The position numbers and the translations under genes are program-made. A model generated the notes under the pieces. It saw only the letters and a list, made by a program, of their open reading frames with translations. It was not told the DNA's origin and made no database searches. 64,000 nt of DNA, from the NCBI RefSeq assembly GCF_030929555.1, contig NZ_JAVFVT010000008.1, positions 124,001 through 188,000 of the forward strand. Reading direction: 5' to 3'. Shown in pieces: positions 16,458 through 25,306 of the stretch (positions are counted from its first letter, which is position 1; the number at the start of each line of letters is the position of its first letter). Origin of the DNA: Paenibacillus sp. LHD-117 (lineage in GTDB: Bacteria > Bacillota > Bacilli > Paenibacillales > Paenibacillaceae).

Positions 16458-17975
16458 TCACTGCTTCTCTTCCCAGTTCAATTGCGCCTCGAAACGAAGC
16501 TGTCCGATCTCGGCGGCGCTTAAAGCAGGCAGCGTTGCGTCGGTGTTCACAAGTACGAGCCGCGAACCGTCGTTCCAGCCGACTTTGGCGCCGAAGGTTT
16601 CGAGCACGAGCCTTGTGGGAATATAGGTTCTGCCTTTCACGATCGTCGCCGGAGCGCCGAGCGGCTGCAGTTTGCCGTTCACGAGCGCCGTTCCGGAACC
16701 GATCGTCAATTCCACCTTGCTGCCGCTTTTGCTGGCGGCTACTTTGCGCGCGACCGGATCCCAGTGGATGTACGCGCCCAGCTTCTCCAGCAGCTCGCGG
16801 AACGGGAGCAGGGTGCTGCCGTTGCGAATCAACGGTTCGCCTGCCAGCTCGAGCAGCTCGTTGTTCCAGACGACGGCTGCCTTATAGCCGACCGAGCCTT
16901 GCGGCACCGCGCGTTCGACGAGCCAGTCGCTGGCAGGAGGGACTTCGGCCTTTAGAGGTTGATCCAGGAAATCCATCCATTCGCCGGTATGCGCGTCGAT
17001 GTAGGGGTGAGCGCCCGAATAAAACAAAGGGACGCCGGGTTTTATTTTGAGCTGGTAAAAAGGAACGGCTTGATTAGGCTGATCCATCAAAAATTGAAGT
17101 TCAAGCTCATAAAGCGAGAGGAGCTTCTTTTTGGCAAGCTCCGCGGCGTATCCCGGCTTGATTTTATCGGTAAACGGAGGATTCTCGTTGTTGCGCGCTT
17201 TCGGCATCTCGCCTCCGGCATCCATTGTGTAAGCGGCATGCATGGCATACCTCAGCTTTGGTTCGCTGCTCCCGTCCGACCATTGCAGGAAAGGTTCGAG
17301 CTCCCGGTAGAAGATGGCCGCGGCGTTTCCGGCTGGCAGCATATCCCGAGGAATGTTGAATTCGGTTTTGCTCCAAAGGACATGGTGTGCGACGACTTCT
17401 CCCGTCACGCGGTCCACCCAAATCTGGAAGCGGTTCAGATCGTAGCGGATTCCCGAGTAGGAACGGTCGAAACGGATTTTGTGATACGCTTTGCTTTCCC
17501 ATCTGGTCGAATACTCGGACTCGGGGTAGCGGTTCAGCATCCAATCGGCGTCCAGCGGCCATCCCTGATCGTTAGCGTATTGTTCGGCGATCGCGACCGC
17601 TTCTTCGAACGTCGTTTTTTCCTTGCCGATGTCGAAAGGAGGGTCATTTGGATCGCCGCTTATGGAATCCCAACTCTTATGTTCGTTGAATTGCACAAGC
17701 TGCCCCGTCGCCGCATCGAGCGAGATGCTGCCCATCGTGCCGGAATCGTCTATGGCGTAAATGATTCTCCATTTATCGCCTAGCATTCCGGCGGATTCTA
17801 TCCTAGCGAGATCCGGCAGCAGCTTCAAGACTTTCGCTTGTTTGATCGCCGCTTCCTTGTCCGCCAGCTTCACGTCAGCCGCGGCGGCTGCTATTTCCCC
17901 GGAAGTAGAAGGGACTGTCATTGTCCCCAAACCGATAGCCGCCGCAAGCAACAGCTTCGATAACGTCCTAAACAT
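16458..17975 (-). CDS. YcdB/YcdC-domain exported protein with copper-amine-oxidase-N-like domain
   Basis: 505-aa exported protein. Signal peptide MFRTLSKLLLAAAIGLGTMTVPS. It carries two regions of YcdB/YcdC (PepSY-like) type: residues ~40-95 (KQAKVLKLLPDLARIESAGMLGDKW) and ~115-320 (TFEEAVAIAEQYANDQGW; YHKIRFDRSYSGI; FQIWVDRVTGEVVAHH). The C-terminal ~130 residues are a copper amine oxidase N-terminal-like domain (LLPFRELLEKLGAYIHWD, RTYIPTRLVLETFGAKVGW). Second gene of a pair: it starts 14 bp after the stop of the homologous gene 17990-19639, with AGGAG 10 nt upstream. Function unknown; likely a cell-envelope protein. Confidence 0.88.
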   Translation of the reverse strand: MFRTLSKLLLAAAIGLGTMTVPSTSGEIAAAAADVKLADKEAAIKQAKVLKLLPDLARIESAGMLGDKWRIIYAIDDSGTMGSISLDAATGQLVQFNEHKSWDSISGDPNDPPFDIGKEKTTFEEAVAIAEQYANDQGWPLDADWMLNRYPESEYSTRWESKAYHKIRFDRSYSGIRYDLNRFQIWVDRVTGEVVAHHVLWSKTEFNIPRDMLPAGNAAAIFYRELEPFLQWSDGSSEPKLRYAMHAAYTMDAGGEMPKARNNENPPFTDKIKPGYAAELAKKKLLSLYELELQFLMDQPNQAVPFYQLKIKPGVPLFYSGAHPYIDAHTGEWMDFLDQPLKAEVPPASDWLVERAVPQGSVGYKAAVVWNNELLELAGEPLIRNGSTLLPFRELLEKLGAYIHWDPVARKVAASKSGSKVELTIGSGTALVNGKLQPLGAPATIVKGRTYIPTRLVLETFGAKVGWNDGSRLVLVNTDATLPALSAAEIGQLRFEAQLNWEEKQ

Positions 17976-17989
17976 CGCGCTTCACGCTC

Positions 17990-19639
17990 CTAATCATGAA
18001 CAATGTGTCGACCGATCATCTTCTCTTCCCAGTCCAGCTGGGCCTCGAACCGAATTTGCCCGATTTCCGCGGCAGTCAGCTCGGGCAACGCCGGATCGGT
18101 ATGGACCATGACGAGGCGGGAGCCTTGATGCCAGCCGACTTTGGCGCCGAGCGATTCAAGCACGAGCCTCGCGGGAATGTAGGTGCGTCCATTTTCAATT
18201 CTCGCGGGAACGCGAAGCTTTTTCAGTTCGCCGTTCACGAGCGCCGTGTCGGAGCCGATCGTCAGCTCCAGCGTGCTGCCTCCTTTGCTGACGGTTACGC
18301 TGCGCGAGACTGGATCCCAGCGGATATTCGCGCCTAACTTCGCTATAAGGTCTCGCAACGGGAATAATATCGTGCCTTGCTCGTAAATAGGAATATCCTT
18401 CAGCTCCAGCAGCTTGTTATTCCAGACGACCGTGGCTTGGTAATCGACGGCGCTCTCCGGCACCGCGGCATCGATCAGCCAATCGCTGGCGGGAGGCAGT
18501 TCGACGCGAACCGGGTCATCCCCGAAGTCGATCCATTCGCCCGTACGGGCTTGAATAAAGGGATGCTCGCCGGAATGGAACAGCGGGACGCCCGGCTTGA
18601 TCCGCAATTGGTAATAGGGGGAGGCTTTGCCGGGAGCATCGTTTAGGTAATGGAGTTCCAGATCGTATAACGAGAGTAACCTTTTTTTTGCCAGCTCCAT
18701 GGGATAAGCGGGTTTGATTTTATCGGTAAACGGCGGGTTCTCTTGGTTGCGTTCCTTAGGGAGCTCCCCTCCGGCGTCCAACGTATAGACGGGGAGCATG
18801 GCATATAGAAGGTTGCTGTCGTTTGCATTCTCGAACCAATACGACCATTGGAGGAACGGATCGATTTCCCGATAAAAGATGGCCGCAGCTTCGACGGCAG
18901 GAAGCATATCCTTCGGAACATCAAAATCCGTTTCGTTCCACTCGACATAATGGGCCTTCACTTCTCCCGTTTCGCGATCCACCCAAATATCGAAGCTGTT
19001 CGGCGTATACCTGATGCCGGCAAACGAGCGGTCAAATCGGATTTTATGGTAAACGGTGGTTTCGAACCTAAGATTAACGACTTGGGGATAAAGGTCCAGC
19101 ATCCACTCGGCGTCCTGCATCCAGCCTTGACTCTCCGAATACTGCTCCGCGATGGCGGCCGCTTCTTCGTACGTAATCTTTTCTTCGCCGAGGAACACAA
19201 GAGGAGCCCCGTCAAGTATGTAGGTGCTGCCGAAATTTTCTTGAAATGCCGTAGGCTGCCCTGTGTTCGCATCCAGCGAAACCGTTCCGTACCGCCACGC
19301 TTCTTTTTCCTTGTATTTAATAGTCCAAGAGTCTCCAACCCGCTTGGCGGTTACAGCGGTCGCCGTTTCCGGCATCAGCTGCAGCGACTTTGCCTGTTTG
19401 ATGGCGGCGCTGCCAACCTCAAGCTTGACGGAGGGCGAGACTTCCACGGTTGGCTCGGTAAACACTTGTTGCGGAACAAGTTCAAGATGAGCAACGCCCG
19501 TCGGCGCGTCGGCTCGAACTTGCGAGGCCGAACCGACGCTCGTTTCGAAGTCCATAGCGGCGTTTGCCGAGCCAATAGGCACTGCCATCGCAGCCGAGAT
19601 GAAGAGCGCTGCCAAACGTTTGTTGCTTTTTTCGCCCAT
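17990..19639 (-). CDS. YcdB/YcdC-domain exported protein, tandem paralogue
   Basis: 549-aa paralogue of the downstream gene 16458-17975, with the same order: signal peptide (ALFISAAMAVPIGSANA), two YcdB/YcdC regions (KQAKSLQLMPETATAVTAKRVGDSW; TYEEAAAIAEQYSESQGW; YHKIRFDRSFAGI; FDIWVDRETGEVKAHY) and a C-terminal copper amine oxidase N-terminal-like domain (ILFPLRDLIAKLGANIRWD; RTYIPARLVLESLGAKVGW). It has about 35 extra residues after the signal peptide. The two are similar throughout yet many codons differ, so the duplication is old. The family is typical of Bacillales and its biochemical role is not established. Leads a two-gene leftward operon. Confidence 0.88.
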   Translation of the reverse strand: MGEKSNKRLAALFISAAMAVPIGSANAAMDFETSVGSASQVRADAPTGVAHLELVPQQVFTEPTVEVSPSVKLEVGSAAIKQAKSLQLMPETATAVTAKRVGDSWTIKYKEKEAWRYGTVSLDANTGQPTAFQENFGSTYILDGAPLVFLGEEKITYEEAAAIAEQYSESQGWMQDAEWMLDLYPQVVNLRFETTVYHKIRFDRSFAGIRYTPNSFDIWVDRETGEVKAHYVEWNETDFDVPKDMLPAVEAAAIFYREIDPFLQWSYWFENANDSNLLYAMLPVYTLDAGGELPKERNQENPPFTDKIKPAYPMELAKKRLLSLYDLELHYLNDAPGKASPYYQLRIKPGVPLFHSGEHPFIQARTGEWIDFGDDPVRVELPPASDWLIDAAVPESAVDYQATVVWNNKLLELKDIPIYEQGTILFPLRDLIAKLGANIRWDPVSRSVTVSKGGSTLELTIGSDTALVNGELKKLRVPARIENGRTYIPARLVLESLGAKVGWHQGSRLVMVHTDPALPELTAAEIGQIRFEAQLDWEEKMIGRHIVHD

Positions 19640-19788
19640 CGCATATCCACCATCCGTCTAAATTAATAAAATATTTCCAATACCATAGACGGAGTTGGCG
19701 GCGAAAGGTTGCGGTGTGCACCGGACAAACTGTACGATAATTGTAATCAATCGAATAAGCATACGAGCGATGGAAGGGACGAGCCGAA

Positions 19789-20148
19789 ATGGATAAAATG
19801 ATGTTTGTAGAAATCGGGATGGGGATTGACCTGCATGGGCAAAACGTGACAAAAGCGGCGGTGCGCGCGGTGCAAAACGCGATCCACCACAATTCGATGC
19901 CGGGAATCCGGTCCGTGCTTCCGGGCGGGGATCTTGCGAATATGAGAGTCAACGTGAGGCTTGCCGTGCCGGTAGACAAGGAGTCGCTTGACTTGGACGT
20001 TGTTCGGGAAGAGCTTCCGTATGGGCAAGTCACTTTCGAGGTTGTTGACGGAGGCATGCTGACAAGCAGCGGCATCGTGCTGGCGGACAAGGATGACGTG
20101 AACGACTTGGCGTATGTCGTGATTGCATCCGTGGAGGTAGGGTACTGA
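19789..20148 (+). CDS. Lin0512 family protein
   Basis: 119-aa small cytoplasmic protein of the Lin0512 family, conserved in many bacteria with no assigned function. Recognised from MFVEIGMGIDLHGQNVTKAA, VQNAIHHNSMPG, RVNVRLAVP and the C-terminal DLAYVVIASVEVGY. Length agrees with the family (~115 aa). ATG at 19789, with GGAAGGGACG upstream. Divergent from the YcdB-type operon; the ~150 bp between them should hold promoters for both, though none is clear-cut. Confidence 0.88.
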   Translation: MDKMMFVEIGMGIDLHGQNVTKAAVRAVQNAIHHNSMPGIRSVLPGGDLANMRVNVRLAVPVDKESLDLDVVREELPYGQVTFEVVDGGMLTSSGIVLADKDDVNDLAYVVIASVEVGY

Positions 20149-20270
20149 CGAAAAGCGCGAAGGCGGGAAGCTTACAAAGTTGTCATCTCTTTTGTAAGAG
20201 CAATCGATGGTTGGTTGTTCGGCTAGGCCTTATCATTAGGACATAGCCGCAGACAAAGGAGATGACAAGC

Positions 20271-20393
20271 ATGAGTAAACGTAATGTCAGAACGGTTGCC
20301 GTATTACTTGGCTGTGTGGTTAGCATTGTCTTTACCGGCCGGAAAAATGCGGCGTTCACTGAAGAACAAGGCAACTTAAACAAAAAGGCCTAG
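20271..20393 (+). CDS. Possible 40-aa exported peptide
   Basis: Short ORF with a strong RBS (AAAGGAG, 10 nt before ATG) encoding a basic N-terminus (MSKRNVRT), a hydrophobic core (VAVLLGCVVSIVFTG) and a polar tail ending NLNKKA. This layout is like a signal peptide plus short propeptide, as in signalling peptides, or the remains of a truncated lipoprotein (LLGC). No response-regulator phosphatase or receptor gene is beside it. Family unknown; it may also be non-functional. Confidence 0.4.
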   Translation: MSKRNVRTVAVLLGCVVSIVFTGRKNAAFTEEQGNLNKKA

Positions 20394-20445
20394 TAGAACG
20401 ATCCTAAAAACCGTTACATTTGCGGTTGATCTAGAATGTTAATAT

Positions 20446-20632
20446 GCTAACGGAAGCGGATGACGCTATTCGGCTCATTTTGCTTGATTTCAATTTCTAA
20501 CGGATGTATAAGGCCTTATTTCTGGTTTTCAGTCTGAAAAACGCCATTTTTTAATAGAATAAGAGCTCTATTTTCCGTTAGATATCCATATAGGCTCATA
20601 ATCGCATATTAAGAGCGCTGACTTCCGTTAGA
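20446..20632. repeat. Dispersed palindromic element, copy 1 (four TAACGGA modules)
   Basis: About 190 bp containing TAACGGA at 20448 and 20498 and its complement TCCGTTA at 20574 and 20624. Both module pairs are exactly 50 bp apart, arranged symmetrically about 20539. A second, inverted copy lies at 51494-51679 with matching interior (CGGCTCATTTTG, CTGAAAAACGCCATTTT, GCTCATAATCGCAT). Non-coding. Confidence 0.85.
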
Positions 20633-20690
20633 TCATCCAGTGGTTACGAAATTCCGGAGAAATCTACTTGACGATAGATAGCGCGTAGCA

Positions 20691-20732
20691 AAAGGATGTT
20701 TGGTCTCGGAAACGGACCAAACATCTTTTTTT
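20691..20732. terminator. Terminator at the end of the acyltransferase gene (bidirectional)
   Basis: GATGTTTGGTC and GACCAAACATC form a perfect 11-bp stem with a 9-nt loop; T-run of seven on the plus strand and CCTTTT on the minus strand. It ends the leftward acyltransferase gene. Confidence 0.85.
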
Positions 20733-20741
20733 GGTGCATGC

Positions 20742-21920
20742 TTACCCGGAGACAACCTTCTTAACCCCCTCAGCGCGCGTATTTCGTTCTTCATTTTTGC
20801 CGAAGAAGAGCCAAGCGAAAGGTACATGGCGCTGCGCGAACGCGACGATGACCCATGTGCCGAACAGCGCGAGCAGGAATCCGCCCGCGTACCACAGGTG
20901 GAGAACGTACGGCTCGGCGCCGGTTGGCCGAAACTCCCGATAAACCGCAAGAAGCAGCGGGTGTAGCAGATAGATGCCGAAAGTATAGGTGCCGAGCAGT
21001 TTGAGAACCCGAACCGTGCGGGAATGCGCAAACCGTTTCTCCGCATGGAACGCAGCTTGCGTGAACGCGATCGCCGAGAGAAATGCGAAGACGCTCCATA
21101 ATAATTGGAACAGTTGCTGAGGAGAGGAAACGCCGTGCGCGCGCAGCTGGAACCAGATCCAGGAATGGAGCAATCCCGTTGCCGACCATCCTACCCATAA
21201 TGCGATCGTGAAAAAACGGTACGTTGAAGTCCGATTTTGCGAAGCGACCCATCCTCTAATAAGCTCATATTTGCTGCCTGCATATGCGCCAAGCATGTAG
21301 AAGCTGAAGTAGGAAAACGCCCAACTGCCGATATACGGAATGTCTGCAAGCTGATCGGCCCCGTAGAACCCCCATTGTATGGCTAGACCAACCGGGATCG
21401 CCCAAGCGGCAAGCCGCGGGTAAGCGCGGAACAGCCAGAGCACCAGCGGGAACAACAGATAGAATTGAATGCTGATGAAGACGAAATAGAGATGGGAATA
21501 TGCCGTGCCCGTCGCGAGTTTGCCGAGATAATCCAGCGCAAAGTTAGTTGGACGCTCCGCTTCCGTTCTCGTAACCGCGACGGCAATATAGTAGATTGTC
21601 GAAAATACAGTATATGGTATAATGATGTGGATTAGCCGCTTCCTGTAAAAGGAAACGAATGTCTCTCTAGCAAACGGGCGATCCTGATAGCGCAGGAATA
21701 AGACGAAGCTGCTCAAAAAGATAAAAACGGGCGTGCCGAATTTCATGAAGATATTCGCGAAGTTGTAGAGGAAGTAGCCGGTATCCGTAGTGCCTTTCAT
21801 CTCCATGGTGGCGAAGGATGTAGCATGGACCGCGAGGACGCCGAAGATCGCGACGGCCCGGACGAGATCAAGCTCCGTAATGCGCGCTCGCCGTATCGTG
21901 CCGATAGGAAGTTGATTCAT
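20742..21920 (-). CDS. Acyltransferase 3 family membrane protein
   Basis: 392-aa polytopic protein of the acyltransferase-3 family (OafA/IcaC-like), which transfer acetyl or succinyl groups to surface polysaccharides or lipids. About ten hydrophobic segments are seen. The N-terminus has the usual RITELDLVRAVAIFGVLAVHATS, where the His after the first helix corresponds to the essential residue, then FGTPVFIFLSSFVLFLRY. Start ATG at 21920 with TGGAGGT upstream. Monocistronic, ending at the hairpin 20691-20732. No polysaccharide gene cluster adjoins it, so the acceptor is unknown. Confidence 0.9.
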   Translation of the reverse strand: MNQLPIGTIRRARITELDLVRAVAIFGVLAVHATSFATMEMKGTTDTGYFLYNFANIFMKFGTPVFIFLSSFVLFLRYQDRPFARETFVSFYRKRLIHIIIPYTVFSTIYYIAVAVTRTEAERPTNFALDYLGKLATGTAYSHLYFVFISIQFYLLFPLVLWLFRAYPRLAAWAIPVGLAIQWGFYGADQLADIPYIGSWAFSYFSFYMLGAYAGSKYELIRGWVASQNRTSTYRFFTIALWVGWSATGLLHSWIWFQLRAHGVSSPQQLFQLLWSVFAFLSAIAFTQAAFHAEKRFAHSRTVRVLKLLGTYTFGIYLLHPLLLAVYREFRPTGAEPYVLHLWYAGGFLLALFGTWVIVAFAQRHVPFAWLFFGKNEERNTRAEGVKKVVSG

Positions 21921-22083
21921 GAATACCTCCAGCCAATCAATTTTGTAAAAATTCCTATATATCCCAAATCCAATTGTGGTCTACAAATATGGCCGTGTCA
22001 AGTGAACGAGAATTGCACTTATGAGCCAGCAATCGATCGCTAGAGTCGACGAAGCCCGATGAATCCAGGAGGAAACCTAACCA

Positions 22084-24009
22084 ATGATGCGAAAGAAGAG
22101 AACGGCACTGATTATTTTTTTATTGTTAATCGTATTGGCGGCCGCGGCCGTCGCGGGATGGATGTTCTACAAGGAAAAAAATAAAACCGTCAACGTCCAT
22201 GAACCGCGGCCGCTGACGAAGGTCGAATCCGTCGCGGAGCCGAAGGACCGCTACGACGTCATCGTGGCGGGCACCGATCCCGAGGGCGTCGCCGCGTCGA
22301 TCTCAGCCGCGCGAAACGGGCTGAGCGTGCTGCTCGTCGACGGGCGGGAGCGCGAAATCCTCGGCGGACTGATGACGCTGGGCTGGCTCAACTCGCTTGA
22401 CTTGAACTATTCGCCGGAGCAGCCGAAGCTGTCCGGCAAGCTGAATTTTTTGAACAAGGGTATTTTTCAAGAATGGTACGACCGGATCGAAGGCACGTCC
22501 TTCGACGTGAACACGGCGGCCAACGCCTTCTACGAGATGGTGAAGGACGAGCCGAATATCGACCTGATGATGAAGGTCCGGAGCATGGAACCGGTCGTCG
22601 GTACGTGGAAACCCGCCGCGGCCATCGAGGGGATACGAATCGTGGACGCTGGGGGAACCGCGCATGAAGTGAAAGCGGGGGCCGTCATCGACGCGACGCA
22701 GGACGCCGACATCGCCGCACTCGCCGGCGCGCCGTACACGATCGGCAGGCAAGATATCGGACGGCCGCAGGATCAGATGGCCGTCACGCTCGTGTTCAAG
22801 ATGAGCGGCGTCACCCAGAAGGTGTGGGATTCGTTCGCGAACATCGGCGACGGAACGGGCATCGACAGCATGAGCGCTTGGGGCTTCTTGAAGGCGCGCG
22901 AATACGTGTCCTCCAATCCGGAACGGGTCGGCATCCGAGCGCTGAACGTTGGCAGGCAGAACGACGATACGATTTTGATCAACGCTATGCACATCTTCGG
23001 CATCGACCCGCTGAATCCGGCTTCCGTGCAGGAAGCGCTTGAGATCGGCACGAAGGAAGCGCCGCTTATCGTGGACTACCTGCGCAAGACGTACAAGGAG
23101 TTGAAGGACGTAGAGTTCGCAGGCGTCGCGCCCGAGCTTTACGTCAGGGAGACGCGCCATATCGAAGGGGAATACCGCCTCACGACCGTGGACGTGGTGG
23201 ACAACCGGGATTTCTGGGACGCCATCGCTTACGGCTCCTATAAGGTCGATATTCAGCGTTTGAACGCGCAGGACCGCGGCGCGATCGTCGTGGCGCCGGA
23301 GCAGTACGGCGTGCCCTTCCGCACGCTCGTTCCGCTCGGCGTAGACAACCTGCTAGTCGTCGGTCGCGCCGCAAGCTTCGATACGATCCCTCACGGCAGC
23401 GCGCGCGTCATCCCGCTCGGCATGGCGACCGGCGAAGCGGCCGGCGCGGCGGTGAAGCTGGCGGCGGAGCGGAGCCTCTCGTTCCGCGAGCTGTCGCAGT
23501 CGAAGGAAGGGATCGTCGAGCTCCGCGAGCGCCTGACGAAGCAGGGCATGGAGCTGACCCGCGCGAAGTTCGAAACGCCGGCATACGCGAAGCATAAATA
23601 TTATAAAGGGCTGCTGGCCGCCGTCAGCATGTCGCTCACGTTCGGCGGCGACCACAACGACGCCTGGAACCTCGACGGTATCGCCACGGCCGGACAATTC
23701 GCCAACAACATGCAGATGGTGAAGACGGTCCATGCCGATTTCTTCGGCGGCAATCCGTACGAGGCGATCGCCGATCTGGATGAGCCGGCCAAGCTGCCGC
23801 TTACGCTGGAGCAGCTCGCGTATACGGTTTGCTTAAGCGCCGGCTTATCCGTAGAGCCGCAAGGCGCGTTAACCGAGCTCAAGAATCGCGGCTGGCTCGC
23901 CGAATCGACGCTGGCCGAGATCGAAGACACCGAGGAACTGAAGGTCGGCGAAGTGTTCTCGCTGGTGCGGGATGTGGTCGAGTTCGCGGTTGGCGTTGTT
24001 TACGAGTGA
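22084..24009 (+). CDS. Membrane-anchored FAD-dependent oxidoreductase
   Basis: 641-aa protein with an N-terminal membrane anchor (residues ~7-27, TALIIFLLLIVLAAAAVAGWMF) and a large domain of the FAD_oxidored family (PF12831 type). The nucleotide-binding segment YDVIVAGTDPEGVAASISAARNG is shifted from the usual GxGxxG to GTDPEG. LLVDGRE, GGLMTLGWLNSLDL, GAVIDATQDADIAALAGAPY, VRETRHIEGEYRLT and LLVVGRAASFDTIPHGSARVIPLGMATGEAAG are all typical of the family. The C-terminal ~100 residues (residues 540-641) resemble a helical or SLH-like tail but do not match SLH clearly. Substrate unknown. Start behind CAGGAGG; a terminator follows at 24110. Confidence 0.85.
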   Translation: MMRKKRTALIIFLLLIVLAAAAVAGWMFYKEKNKTVNVHEPRPLTKVESVAEPKDRYDVIVAGTDPEGVAASISAARNGLSVLLVDGREREILGGLMTLGWLNSLDLNYSPEQPKLSGKLNFLNKGIFQEWYDRIEGTSFDVNTAANAFYEMVKDEPNIDLMMKVRSMEPVVGTWKPAAAIEGIRIVDAGGTAHEVKAGAVIDATQDADIAALAGAPYTIGRQDIGRPQDQMAVTLVFKMSGVTQKVWDSFANIGDGTGIDSMSAWGFLKAREYVSSNPERVGIRALNVGRQNDDTILINAMHIFGIDPLNPASVQEALEIGTKEAPLIVDYLRKTYKELKDVEFAGVAPELYVRETRHIEGEYRLTTVDVVDNRDFWDAIAYGSYKVDIQRLNAQDRGAIVVAPEQYGVPFRTLVPLGVDNLLVVGRAASFDTIPHGSARVIPLGMATGEAAGAAVKLAAERSLSFRELSQSKEGIVELRERLTKQGMELTRAKFETPAYAKHKYYKGLLAAVSMSLTFGGDHNDAWNLDGIATAGQFANNMQMVKTVHADFFGGNPYEAIADLDEPAKLPLTLEQLAYTVCLSAGLSVEPQGALTELKNRGWLAESTLAEIEDTEELKVGEVFSLVRDVVEFAVGVVYE

Positions 24010-24109
24010 CTGACGAAGAAAGTGACTGACGAAGAACAGGGATGCGTAACTGGCGAAACGTAGAGCACTACGAGGGAGCGCATCTTTCATACGAGCCGTT
24101 CGCCTGGGC

Positions 24110-24147
24110 AGAGCATTGGGTCGATTGCGACCGAGTGCTCTTTTTTG
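24110..24147 (+). terminator. Terminator after the FAD oxidoreductase
   Basis: GAGCA-TT-GGGTCG / CGACC-GA-GTGCTC stem with loop ATTG followed by six to seven T. Confidence 0.7.
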
Positions 24148-24172
24148 TCAAAAACATGAAGGAGCGATGGCG

Positions 24173-25306
24173 ATGGGAGAAAGAAGAAACGTGGCGGTGT
24201 TGGTGTACGAGGGAGTGGATTCGCTAGACGTGACAGGGCCCTTCGACGTATTCGCGGTGGCGAGCGATTGGGGGCGGGATTTCCATGTGTACACGGTGGG
24301 GATGGAGAAGAGCGCGGTGAGGACGGTGAGCGGCCTTACCCTGATGCCGACCTATGGCGCTCGCGACGGCGACTGTCCCGATCCGGATATTCTTGTCATT
24401 CCCGGCGGATGGGGCGCCCGCAAGGAGATGTATAACGCGGAGCTGACGGAATGGATCGGAGCGGAATGCGCGCGGGCGGAGCTTACGTTATCCGTCTGCA
24501 CGGGCGCGCTGCTGCTGGCCAAAGCGGGCGTGCTCGAAGGTTTGAGGGCGACGACGAACCGCAGGGCGATGGAGCTGCTCCGGGAAGCGGCTCCCGCCAG
24601 CGCGACGATCGTCGAGGATGTCCGTTACGTCGACAACGGACGAATCGTTCTATCCGCCGGCGTCACGGCGGGGATCGATGCGGCGCTCTACATCGTTTCC
24701 AAGCTGCACGGAGAAGAAAGGGCGACGGACACCGCCTCCAAGTTGGAGTACGAATGGCATCGCGAGCCTAACGCATGCGCGGGCGACGTCCGCAAGCCGC
24801 TCCATATTCGCAGAGCGAGGGCGGATGATGTGGATCGGCTTCGCGGATTGCTGTGCGAGGCTGCCCGGTGGATTCGCGCCGAGCACGGCTTCTGGCAATG
24901 GCGGGAGGAGATGTTTACCGCCGAGAGGGTATCCGCCTATGTGGCCAGCCACGAGATGTTCGTCGCCTTCCGGGGCGGGGAGCTGGTTGGCTGCTTCTCC
25001 GTCCACTGGGCATATGAAGAAATATGGGGAGAACAATTCCATGACGACGCGGGTTACGTGCATCGGCTGGCGGTGGCGCGTTCGTGCAAGGGCGAGGGGA
25101 TCGGCAGCGAGCTGCTGGCCTTTGCCGAGCAATACATCCGGGAGAAGGGGAAGCGTTGGATGCGCCTCGACTGCATGGCGGACAATCCCGGCCTTAACCG
25201 GTATTATGAACGGTCGGGTTTCATCCTTAAAGGCAGGTTTGACGGGGAAGGCTGGAGCGCGAATTTGTATGAGAAGGAATTAAGGCGAGAAGGCGCTACG
25301 CCCTGA
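24173..25306 (+). CDS. DJ-1/PfpI domain fused to GNAT acetyltransferase
   Basis: 377-aa two-domain protein. Residues 1-~195 are a DJ-1/PfpI-type domain as found in GlxA-like proteins: NVAVLVYEGVDSLDVTGPFDVF, DILVIPGGWG, and the nucleophile-elbow Cys109 in LSVCTGALLLAKAG, but with no AraC-type HTH. Residues ~205-375 are a GNAT N-acetyltransferase: LHIRRARADDVDRLRGLL, YVHRLAVARSCKGEGIGSELLAFAE (acetyl-CoA loop) and NPGLNRYYERSGFILKGRF. A single open frame with no stop or shift joins them. ATG at 24173 is preferred (GAAGGAG 8 nt upstream). Neither substrate is known; a repair or modification role for small electrophiles or amines is speculation. Confidence 0.85.
   Translation: MGERRNVAVLVYEGVDSLDVTGPFDVFAVASDWGRDFHVYTVGMEKSAVRTVSGLTLMPTYGARDGDCPDPDILVIPGGWGARKEMYNAELTEWIGAECARAELTLSVCTGALLLAKAGVLEGLRATTNRRAMELLREAAPASATIVEDVRYVDNGRIVLSAGVTAGIDAALYIVSKLHGEERATDTASKLEYEWHREPNACAGDVRKPLHIRRARADDVDRLRGLLCEAARWIRAEHGFWQWREEMFTAERVSAYVASHEMFVAFRGGELVGCFSVHWAYEEIWGEQFHDDAGYVHRLAVARSCKGEGIGSELLAFAEQYIREKGKRWMRLDCMADNPGLNRYYERSGFILKGRFDGEGWSANLYEKELRREGATP

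Noticed and set aside
24042..24227. 61-codon ORF between the FAD oxidoreductase and the DJ-1/GNAT gene
   Set aside because: It spans the terminator at 24110-24147 and overlaps the start of the next gene in another frame.
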